Origin: an uncultured Kouleothrix sp.
Lineage (GTDB): Bacteria > Chloroflexota > Chloroflexia > Chloroflexales > Roseiflexaceae
Direction of reading: 5' to 3'
Assembly (NCBI GenBank): GCA_937858455.1
Contig: CALLYN010000659.1
Span: 1-9,073 of the forward strand
Length of the DNA stretch: 9,073 bases
This document shows positions 1-5,474 of the stretch, piece by piece. A model generated the notes under the pieces. It was not told the DNA's origin and did no database searches. It was given only the letters and a program-made list of their open reading frames with translations. Numbering within the stretch: the first letter of the stretch is position 1; each line of letters starts with the position of its first letter. Both the position numbers and the translations under genes were made by a program.

Positions 1-565
1 GCAGCAGGCCCGGCGGCGCTTGCTCTTGCTGCAGCAGCGCGTGGCCGCGCGGCGCCAGCAGCGCCACGCGCTCCGAACCCAGCAGCAGCGTCTCCCAGCC
101 GCGCCGGCGCTGCTGCTCTTCGGCCAGCAGGATCTGGGCCTGGTGATCCTCAAGCCACTCCAGCAGCGTCTCGATCGGCGCCACCGTCACCGTCACGGCG
201 ATGGCGGGAAAGCGCGCGTGGAACTCGCGCAGCAGCGTGGGCAGCAGCACCTCGCCGCTCGACGGCGTGCAGCCTACCACCACGCGCCCGCTGACCTGCC
301 CGCGCAGCGCGCGGATGCTCTCCTCGGCGCGCGCCGAGAGCGCCAGCATCTCGCGCGCCGAGATCACCAGGTCTTCGCCGGCGTGCGTCAGCATCATCTG
401 CTGGCCGACGCGCCGGAATAGCCGCACGTGGTCGAGCTGATCTTCGAGCGCGCGGATGTGCTGGCTCACTGCGGGCTGCGACATATGCAGGCGCTCGGCG
501 GCGGCGCTGTAGTTGCCGGCCTCGACTACGGCGAGAAAGGTTTGCAGGTGGATCGTGTTGAGCAT
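1..565 (-). CDS. LysR-family transcriptional regulator, partial (C-terminus beyond the left edge)
   Basis: Reading the minus strand from the ATG at 565-563 gives about 188 codons open to the window edge. The protein begins MLNTIHLQTFLAVVEAGNYS and continues with AAAERLHMSQPAVSQHIRAL, which is the classic LysR winged helix-turn-helix (about residues 1-60, recognition helix around 28-37). The stretch LFRR then leads into the linker helix. From about residue 90 (GRVVVGCTPSSGEVLLP) the effector-binding, periplasmic-binding-protein-like domain starts. It contains the usual LLREFHARFPAIAVTV segment and runs off the window, so roughly 100-110 residues are missing compared with a normal LysR protein of about 300. 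Such regulators act as cytoplasmic dimers or tetramers controlled by a small co-inducer; the ligand cannot be told from the fragment. No strong Shine-Dalgarno precedes the ATG. The antiporter gene upstream is on the same strand but is separated by a 179-bp gap with a large hairpin, so co-transcription is doubtful. Confidence 0.93.
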   Translation of the reverse strand, partial: MLNTIHLQTFLAVVEAGNYSAAAERLHMSQPAVSQHIRALEDQLDHVRLFRRVGQQMMLTHAGEDLVISAREMLALSARAEESIRALRGQVSGRVVVGCTPSSGEVLLPTLLREFHARFPAIAVTVTVAPIETLLEWLEDHQAQILLAEEQQRRRGWETLLLGSERVALLAPRGHALLQQEQAPPGLL

Positions 566-628
566 GTCTTATGCACCCACGTTACGCGCTGGGGGCGCGG
601 GGCCGGCAAGCCGCCCTCGCGGCCCGCT

Positions 629-677
629 TTTTTTTGGCCAGTCGCGGCCACAATGTGGCTGCGACTGGCCAAAAAAA
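629..677. repeat. Long inverted repeat (24-bp arms, T7...A7 ends)
   Basis: The arms at 629-652 and 654-677 are complementary except for one position (G.T), centred on 653. On either strand the order is T7, then GGCCAGTCGC..., then ...GCGACTGGCC, then A7. The U-tract is therefore 5' of the stem and the A-tract 3', the reverse of an intrinsic terminator, although the tracts can pair and lengthen the stem. GCCCGC (622-627) and GCGGGC (691-696) form a further interrupted outer pair. It lies in the gap between the end of the antiporter gene and the start of the LysR gene, both on the minus strand. It could still block transcription or protect a 3' end, or be a dispersed palindromic repeat (REP- or MITE-like). 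Confidence 0.8.
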
Positions 678-744
678 GAAAAGCAATTTGGCGGGCTGCG
701 CCCCCTAACCTACCGCGTGGCGGCGCGGCGCCGGGTAAGCCATG

Positions 745-1860
745 TTACTGGGCAGGCACCACCGCGCCGGTGAAGTAAAAGCCGAGCGCCACCACCAGGT
801 ACACCGCCAGCAGCTGCGCGCCCTCAAGCCAGTTGCTTTTGCCGTCCACCGACACCAGCGTGGCGCTGAACACCGCCAGCGTCAGCGCCACCACCTCGAA
901 CAGGCTGAAGAACAGCGTCAGCTCGGGGCCGAACAGCAGGCTGATGAACACCAGCAGCGGCGCGACAAACAGCGCAACCTGCATGCTCGATCCGAGCGAG
1001 ATCGACAGCGACAGGTCCATCTTGTTCTTCAGCGCCACCTGCACGCCAACGATATGCTCGGCTACGTTGCCGACGATCGGGATGATGATCACGCCCAGGA
1101 AGAGCTTGCTGATGCCCAGGCTCTCGACCACCGGCTCGACTGCGCCCACCAGAAATTCGCTCAGGAATACGATCGCCACCGTGCTGATCGCCAGCACTCC
1201 CACCGACATCGGCACGCTCCACCGGGCAGTGTGGGCCTGCTCTTCCTCGGAGTGGTCGTCGGTGCCGGAATGCTCCTCGCGCTCCGGCGTTCGGAACGTA
1301 AACAGCAGGCTCAGCAGGTACAGCACGATCAGAATGCCGGCGACCCACAGGCTCAGCTGGTTGAGCGCCGGGTCGTTCACATTGGTGTTGAACACGTCGA
1401 GCCGCCCGCTTTGTAGCTCGTGCAGCAGCTCGAACAGCGTCGGGATGATCAGGCCGATGACTGCCAGCGTCATCATCGTGGCCGACACGCCGGTGAGCGT
1501 GCGGTCGAACTTCTGCGTGCCGTGCCGCCAGCCGCCCAGCAGCAGGCTGGCGCCGAGGATCAGCAGCAGGTTGCCCAGGATCGAGCCGGTGATCGACGCC
1601 TTCACCAAGTCGAACTGGCCCTGGCTCAGCGCCACAATCGTGATGATCAGCTCGGCCGCGTTGCCCAGCGTCGCGTTCAGCAGGCCGCCGATCTGCGGGC
1701 CGGTGTGGATCGCCAGCTCTTCGGTGGCTTCGCCAAGCAGGCCGGCCAGCGGCACCAGCGCCACGCACGAGAACACAAACACGAGGATGGGACTCCAGTG
1801 TAGAAATTCGGCCGCCGCCGCGAGCGGCACGAACGCCAGCAGATAGCGCAAGTACTTCAA
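745..1860 (-). CDS. cax: Calcium/proton antiporter, CaCA superfamily (Cax/ChaA type)
   Basis: A 371-residue, highly hydrophobic protein with about ten to eleven membrane segments in two homologous halves. The two signature alpha-repeats are visible: GNAAELIITIVAL at residues 66-78 and GNVAEHIVGVQVALKNKMDL from 264. The acidic residues E70 and E268 are the expected ion-binding glutamates. SISLGSSMQVALFVAPLLV follows the second repeat, typical of Cax proteins. A long hydrophilic loop between the halves (about 190-212) is rich in Glu, Asp and His. The family exports cytosolic Ca2+ (sometimes other cations) in exchange for protons across the cytoplasmic membrane. The start is a TTG at 1860-1858, chosen because AAGGAG lies 5 nt before it (minus strand, 1871-1866) and the first transmembrane helix begins at once. 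The length is normal for the family. The gene stands alone; the LysR gene downstream is beyond a large hairpin. Exact cation specificity cannot be read from the sequence. Confidence 0.95.
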   Translation of the reverse strand: MKYLRYLLAFVPLAAAAEFLHWSPILVFVFSCVALVPLAGLLGEATEELAIHTGPQIGGLLNATLGNAAELIITIVALSQGQFDLVKASITGSILGNLLLILGASLLLGGWRHGTQKFDRTLTGVSATMMTLAVIGLIIPTLFELLHELQSGRLDVFNTNVNDPALNQLSLWVAGILIVLYLLSLLFTFRTPEREEHSGTDDHSEEEQAHTARWSVPMSVGVLAISTVAIVFLSEFLVGAVEPVVESLGISKLFLGVIIIPIVGNVAEHIVGVQVALKNKMDLSLSISLGSSMQVALFVAPLLVFISLLFGPELTLFFSLFEVVALTLAVFSATLVSVDGKSNWLEGAQLLAVYLVVALGFYFTGAVVPAQ

Positions 1861-1939
1861 GCGCGCTCCTTCCTTTCTTCCTCCTTCAGCGGTTTCCAGT
1901 GCTGCCCCTGAGCTGTACTAATTGGCTGCGGTGGGCGCT

Positions 1940-1948
1940 ATGATACCA
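1940..1948 (-). promoter_or_regulatory. Candidate extended -10 promoter of the antiporter gene
   Basis: On the minus strand the sequence reads TGGTATCAT, an extended -10 (TGn followed by TATCAT, five of six matches to TATAAT). No good -35 is visible 17 nt upstream. It would give a leader of about 70 nt before the TTG start. A 5-bp dyad lies just upstream and might be an operator. Confidence 0.35.
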
Positions 1949-2131
1949 CGGAATACCCCGCGCATTCCTGCGATGCCGCGCCTATGATAAATCTTTTGAC
2001 ACAAAGGCTTGCGTTTCGGTGAGGATAGGAGTAGGATATCCGCAGGCACAATGGCGGTGCGGCGGTTCGACTTCTGCTTCTGGCAGCAATACGGCGGCGT
2101 GGCCGAAATAGGGCCGCGCCGTGTTTGTGCT

Positions 2132-2148
2132 TATACGGGCTTCGTATA
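2132..2148. promoter_or_regulatory. Short inverted repeat (possible operator) upstream of the CoA-binding protein gene
   Basis: TATACG, a 5-nt spacer, then CGTATA is a perfect dyad 48 nt before the ATG at 2197. The position and AT-rich arms inside GC-rich DNA suit a regulator binding site or a leader hairpin. There is no further support. Confidence 0.3.
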
Positions 2149-2196
2149 TCGCGCGCCGACCGTGAATGTCGTGCGGCGGCCAGAGAGGAACCTGCC

Positions 2197-2625
2197 ATGT
2201 TGTCGGACCACGAGATCAGAGATCTGCTGCACCACACCCGCACGATCGCAGTCGTTGGCCTGAGCCAGCACCCCGAGCGCGATTCGTATGCTGTGGCGCG
2301 CTTTCTGCAGCGCAATGGCTATCGCGTGCTGCCGGTGAACCCGAACCTGAGCGAGCGCGTGCTGGGCGAGCGGCCCTACGCCAGCCTGCGCGATATCACC
2401 GAGCATGTCGATATTGTCGATATTTTCCGGCGCCCCGAGTATGTGCCGGCGATCGTCGAAGACGCGATCGCGATCGGCGCCGATGTCGTCTGGACGCAGC
2501 TTGGGATCGTGAACCAGGCGGCCGCACTGCGCGCGAAGCAGGCCGGCCTGGGCATGGTGATGAACCGCTGCATCGCGATCGAGCACCGCCGCCTGATGCG
2601 CGTGGTCGAGAGCGTGCTGTACTAG
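2197..2625 (+). CDS. CoA-binding domain protein (YccU-like)
   Basis: A 142-residue single-domain protein. The N-terminal TIAVVGLSQHPERDSYAVAR (about residues 16-35) is the Rossmann nucleotide-binding turn of the CoA-binding domain shared with succinyl-CoA synthetase alpha chains. It is followed by YRVLPVNPN, the second strand. Further along, IVDIFRRPEYVP and VWTQLGIVNQAAA are hallmark segments of the small YccU-type family, as is the conserved cysteine in MNRCIAIEH. The length of about 140 residues is typical. The ATG at 2197 was preferred to an upstream in-frame ATG at 2125 because AGAGAGGAA precedes it at normal distance and the homologous fold begins there. The family is known to bind CoA, and its physiological role is largely unknown. 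It appears to be a single-gene unit, transcribed away from the antiporter. Confidence 0.93.
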   Translation: MLSDHEIRDLLHHTRTIAVVGLSQHPERDSYAVARFLQRNGYRVLPVNPNLSERVLGERPYASLRDITEHVDIVDIFRRPEYVPAIVEDAIAIGADVVWTQLGIVNQAAALRAKQAGLGMVMNRCIAIEHRRLMRVVESVLY

Positions 2626-2640
2626 CGCGCCGCAGCCCGC

Positions 2641-2692
2641 ACGCGAATAGACGCGAATTGACGCCAAGCAACTGTCGCCGTTCGCGTCTATT
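2641..2692 (+). repeat. 10-bp tandem repeat with inverted copy; possible terminator stem
   Basis: ACGCGAATAG (2641-2650) is followed directly by ACGCGAATTG (2651-2660) and a decayed third unit starting ACGCC. The 12-mer at 2646-2657 (AATAGACGCGAA) is exactly repeated in inverted form at 2681-2692 (TTCGCGTCTATT), giving a 12-bp stem with a 23-nt loop just after the CoA-binding gene. Only a short T-run follows the stem, so it would be at best a weak intrinsic terminator. It may be a copy of a dispersed intergenic repeat. Confidence 0.6.
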
Positions 2693-2826
2693 TGAGTCGC
2701 TTCCGCCGGCTCCAGCCGCCGCGTTCCGGCGCGGCTTCCCGCCTGCCCCGCCTCAGCCGCTCGCCACCCGCCGCGCCAAACCACATACTTCCCACATCGC
2801 TTCTTAACAAAGTCTGAAAATCTTCT

Positions 2827-2835
2827 TGCTATCAT
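2827..2835 (+). promoter_or_regulatory. Candidate extended -10 promoter of the small membrane protein gene
   Basis: TGCTATCAT is an extended -10 (TGn plus TATCAT). TTAACA at 2804-2809 could act as -35 but at a long 20-nt spacing. The leader to the ATG at 2905 would be about 62 nt. The rest of 2693-2904 is GC-rich and shows no gene. Confidence 0.4.
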
Positions 2836-2904
2836 CATGGCTGTGAGCAAGGCCAGGGCGCGGCGCCGCGAGATGCCGCGCTTCACGATAGCAGGGAGAC
2901 ATAT

Positions 2905-3162
2905 ATGCGCATCATTGGGCGAACGCTGATTATTCTGGCGGCGGCGCTGGCTGTGGCCGGGGTTGTGTGGGCGCTGGCCGGCAGCGGCAGCGCGGCGGCC
3001 TCGGGCATGCCGGGTGGCGGCATGGAGCACGGCGGCGATCAGGGCGCCAGCCTGTTTGGCGCGATCGAGGTGCTGAAGAACCTGGTGGTGGTAGGGGTGA
3101 TCGTTGGCCTTACCAGCCTGGCCTCGCGCCTGAAGTCGCGGCGCCGCCCGGCTGCGGCCTGA
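2905..3162 (+). CDS. Small two-helix membrane protein with Gly/Met/His linker, unknown function
   Basis: An 85-residue protein not recognised as a named family. The N-terminus MRIIGR is followed by a hydrophobic helix (about 7-26, signal anchor or transmembrane). Then comes a flexible linker SGMPGGGMEHGGDQG (about 33-47), then a second hydrophobic stretch (about 56-74), and a very basic tail RLKSRRRPAAA. The basic ends on both sides predict a hairpin with both termini in the cytoplasm and the Met/His linker outside. The ATG at 2905 has AGGGAG (2893-2898) 6 nt upstream, which supports real translation. It lies 125 bp before a two-component operon on the same strand. A link to metal or envelope sensing is only inference from the linker composition and the neighbours. 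Confidence 0.75.
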   Translation: MRIIGRTLIILAAALAVAGVVWALAGSGSAAASGMPGGGMEHGGDQGASLFGAIEVLKNLVVVGVIVGLTSLASRLKSRRRPAAA

Positions 3163-3172
3163 GCGGCTTGGT

Positions 3173-3201
3173 TTGCGCTTGGGCTGCGTTGGTTCGATAA
3201 T
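3173..3201 (+). promoter_or_regulatory. Candidate sigma70-type promoter of the two-component operon
   Basis: TTGCGC (3173-3178), a 17-nt spacer, then GATAAT (3196-3201, five of six matches). It begins 11 nt after the stop codon of the small membrane protein and lies about 87 nt before the response regulator start, suggesting that the operon can be transcribed independently. Confidence 0.45.
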
Positions 3202-3287
3202 AGCGCGTGTTGCACGTCGTGCTGTGTTGCCGGTGACCGCCCGCGCCGCGCGCCGCTACCGGCAGCCCCCAAGGAACGGTACCGCTT

Positions 3288-3989
3288 ATGGCCCAAACAA
3301 TTCTGGTTGTCGACGACGAGTCCAAGCTGCGCGATCTCATTCGCGTCTACCTCGAGCAAGAGGGCTACCGCGTGGTCGAGGCCGGGCACGGCCGCGAGGC
3401 GCTGTATGTCGCGCGCGTCGAAAAGCCCGACCTTGTGATACTCGACGTGATGATGCCCGAGATGGGCGGCTTCGAGTTCATGCGCGCCTTTGGCAAAGAG
3501 GCCAGCACCCCGGTGATCATGCTGACGGCGAAAGTCGACGACTCGGATAAGATTGTGGGCCTCGAGCTGGGCGCCGACGACTACGTCACCAAGCCGTTCA
3601 ATGTGCGCGAGCTGATCGCGCGCGTGCGCGCGGTGCTGCGGCGCACCCAGCGCGGCACTGCCGAGCCCGATCTGCTGCGCGCATTCGATATTGTGCTCGA
3701 CCGGGCCGGCTGCACGGTGAAAGTCGCCGACCAGTTTATCGATCTGACGCCTTCGGAGTTCGAGATTCTGGCGACGCTGATGGCCGCGCAGGGCCAGGTA
3801 TTCTCGCGGCTCGACCTGCTCGACCGCATGTCGGGGAACGCCTACGATGGCTACGAGCGCACGATCGACGTGCACATCCGCAACCTGCGCACCAAGATCG
3901 AGCCCGACCCCAGGCACCCGAAATATATTGAGACAGTCTATGGCATGGGCTATCGCTTTGCGCCCGCCAAGGCGCCAACTGATCGATGA
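3288..3989 (+). CDS. OmpR/PhoB-family response regulator
   Basis: A 233-residue DNA-binding response regulator. The receiver domain (1 to about 118) has the acidic pocket D9/D10, the phosphoacceptor D53 in LVILDVMMPEMGG, the switch threonine T80 and the invariant K102 in YVTKPF. The C-terminal winged helix (about 130-228) shows the OmpR signature: IDLTPSEFEILATLM, then RTIDVHIRNLRTKIEPDP, then IETVYGMGYRF. The length is standard. AAGGAA (3271-3276) precedes the ATG. The stop codon is 10 nt before the sensor kinase start, so the two are co-transcribed and form a cognate pair. When phosphorylated it would bind target promoters in the cytoplasm; the regulon is unknown. Confidence 0.97.
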   Translation: MAQTILVVDDESKLRDLIRVYLEQEGYRVVEAGHGREALYVARVEKPDLVILDVMMPEMGGFEFMRAFGKEASTPVIMLTAKVDDSDKIVGLELGADDYVTKPFNVRELIARVRAVLRRTQRGTAEPDLLRAFDIVLDRAGCTVKVADQFIDLTPSEFEILATLMAAQGQVFSRLDLLDRMSGNAYDGYERTIDVHIRNLRTKIEPDPRHPKYIETVYGMGYRFAPAKAPTDR

Positions 3990-3999
3990 GGATCGGCAT

Positions 4000-5409
4000 A
4001 TGCGCTCGCTTACCGCAAAATTAATCCTCGCGTTCGCGCTTGTGGGCGTGATCGGCGCGGCGCTCGTGGCCGTGCTGGTGGGCGTGCGCACGCGCTCCGA
4101 GTTCGACCGCTTTCTGTCGGGGCGCGACCAGGGCGTGCTGCGCGACGCGCTGACGACCTACTACGCCGGCCACGGCAGCTGGGATGGCGTGCACGATATG
4201 CTCGCGGCCGACCAGACGCTGACATTCTACAGCCGTAGCGTCGCGCTGGCCGACGCGCGCGGCCAGGTGGTGCTGCCCGACGCGGGCCACCCGAGCGGCT
4301 CGGCGGTGCCGCGCGCCGCGCTCGAAAACGCCGTGGCAATCAACGTCAATGGCGCGACCGTCGGCTATATGGTTGTGAGCGCGCCCGCAGCGCGGGCGCA
4401 GCCCGGCGCGCAGCCGCCCGAGCAAGATTTCCTCTCGCGCGTCACGATCGCGGCCGGGCTGAGCGCGATTATCGCGGCGCTGATCGCCATGCTGATCGGC
4501 GGCGTGCTGGCGCGCACGCTCACACGGCCGCTGCGCGAGCTGATCGCGGCGACGCACGTGATGGCCGGCGGTACCTTCGACCAGCGCGTGCAGGTGCGCT
4601 CGCGCGACGAGATCGGCGAGCTGGCCGGCTCGTTCAACAAGATGAGCAGCGACCTGGCGCGCGCCAGCCAGCTGCGCAAGCAGATGACCGCCGACCTTGC
4701 GCACGATCTGCGCACGCCGCTGAGTATTCTGCGCGGTTATACCGAGGGCTTGAAAGATCAGCGGCTGGCTGGCTCGCCGGCACTGTTTGCGGTGATGCAC
4801 GGCGAGGTCGAGCATCTGCAGCGCCTGGTCGACGACCTGCGGGTGCTCTCGCTGGCCGACGCCGGGGAGCTTTCGCTCAACCGCCGCGCAGTGGATCCGC
4901 GCGCGCTGATCGAGCGCACCGGGCTGGCCTATTTCGTGCAGGCCGAGCAGCAGGGCATCGAGATGCGCGTCGAGGCCGAAGACGACCTGCCGTCGATCGC
5001 GGTGGACACCGACCGGATGACGCAGGTGCTGAATAACCTGGTGTCGAACGCGCTGCGCTACACCAGCAGCGGCACGATCGCGCTGGCGGCCGAGGGCGCC
5101 GGGGCGCGCGTGCACCTGCGCGTGCGCGACACGGGCAGTGGCATCGCGCCCGAGGATCTGCCGTTTGTGTTCGACCGCTTCTACCGCGCCGATAAGGCGC
5201 GCCAGCGCACCGATACGAACGCATCGGGCCTGGGCCTGGCGATCGCCAAAGCGATTGTCGAGGCGCACGGCGGCAGCGTGAGCGTGGAGTCAGCGCTGGG
5301 CGTGGGCACGACATTCACGATCGAACTGCCGGCGGTTGAGCAGGCCAGCCCGCCGCTGCTGCGTGCCGGCGAGCCCGCGCGCCTGCCGGCCGGGAGTCGC
5401 GTGGGCTAG
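4000..5409 (+). CDS. HAMP-domain sensor histidine kinase
   Basis: A 469-residue membrane kinase. Transmembrane helix 1 spans about 7-27. An extracytoplasmic sensor region follows at about 28-147, ending in an Ala/Pro/Gln-rich stretch. Transmembrane helix 2 (about 148-171) is followed by the HAMP domain (LTRPLRELIAATHVMAGG to EIGELAGSFNKM). The HisKA H-box is ADLAHDLRTPLSILRGY with phosphoacceptor H235. The ATPase domain has the N-box NNLVSNALRYT (N345-N350), G1 DTGSGI (D377), the F-box FDRFYRADK, and G2 GLGLAIAKAIVEAHGG from G410. The tail after ELPAVEQ is short and Pro/Ala-rich. The ATG at 4000 was chosen over an in-frame upstream ATG inside the regulator gene because a GAGG motif overlaps the regulator stop at suitable spacing and helix 1 starts immediately. 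The kinase should autophosphorylate and transfer to D53 of the adjacent regulator. The sensor region has no domain I recognise, so the stimulus is unknown. Confidence 0.96.
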   Translation: MRSLTAKLILAFALVGVIGAALVAVLVGVRTRSEFDRFLSGRDQGVLRDALTTYYAGHGSWDGVHDMLAADQTLTFYSRSVALADARGQVVLPDAGHPSGSAVPRAALENAVAINVNGATVGYMVVSAPAARAQPGAQPPEQDFLSRVTIAAGLSAIIAALIAMLIGGVLARTLTRPLRELIAATHVMAGGTFDQRVQVRSRDEIGELAGSFNKMSSDLARASQLRKQMTADLAHDLRTPLSILRGYTEGLKDQRLAGSPALFAVMHGEVEHLQRLVDDLRVLSLADAGELSLNRRAVDPRALIERTGLAYFVQAEQQGIEMRVEAEDDLPSIAVDTDRMTQVLNNLVSNALRYTSSGTIALAAEGAGARVHLRVRDTGSGIAPEDLPFVFDRFYRADKARQRTDTNASGLGLAIAKAIVEAHGGSVSVESALGVGTTFTIELPAVEQASPPLLRAGEPARLPAGSRVG

Positions 5410-5422
5410 CAAATGGGGCGCG

Positions 5423-5452
5423 AGGGGCATAGCCGATCGCACTTCCCCTTTT
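5423..5452 (+). terminator. Weak candidate terminator after the kinase gene
   Basis: AGGGG (5423-5427) can pair with CCCCT (5445-5449), followed by a TTTT run ending at 5452, in the 65-bp gap between convergent genes. The loop is long (17 nt) and the stem short. The location is right, but the structure is modest. Confidence 0.35.
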
Positions 5453-5474
5453 CAGCCAGCTTCTCTTCTGGGTA

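Larger units (their letters stand above)
1861..2196. other. Divergent intergenic region between antiporter and CoA-binding protein genes
   Basis: No convincing gene is present. The left edge holds the antiporter Shine-Dalgarno (1866-1871 on minus). Two short dyads are seen: GGAAT/ATTCC (1950-1954/1964-1968) next to a minus-strand -10 candidate, and TATACG/CGTATA (2132-2137/2143-2148) 48 nt before the CoA-binding protein start. A TTGACA at 1996-2001 (plus) lacks a good -10 at standard spacing. AGAGAGGAA around 2182-2190 serves as ribosome site for the gene at 2197. Confidence 0.6.

Noticed and set aside
629..677. Intrinsic terminator at the long hairpin
   Set aside because: The T-tract lies 5' and the A-tract 3' of the stem on both strands, so no U-tract follows the stem in either direction.
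833..1846. 337-codon plus-strand frame opposite the antiporter
   Set aside because: Ser/Thr-rich antisense shadow of a gene with both alpha-repeat signatures of the Cax family.
1996..2037. Promoter with TTGACA at 1996-2001
   Set aside because: No acceptable -10 box occurs 16-18 nt downstream; the nearest TAGGAT is about 30 nt away.
2131..3030. 299-codon minus-strand frame spanning the CoA-binding gene and part of the small membrane protein gene
   Set aside because: It covers a clear CoA-binding gene, an intergenic repeat and a promoter region; composition is not protein-like.
3039..4091. 350-codon minus-strand frame opposite the response regulator
   Set aside because: Shadow of the OmpR-type regulator and the preceding intergenic stretch; low-complexity product.
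4021..5268. 415-codon open frame on the minus strand opposite the sensor kinase
   Set aside because: The kinase frame has all H, N, G1, F and G2 boxes; the opposite frame is Arg/Ala/His-rich and has no ribosome site or recognisable domain.
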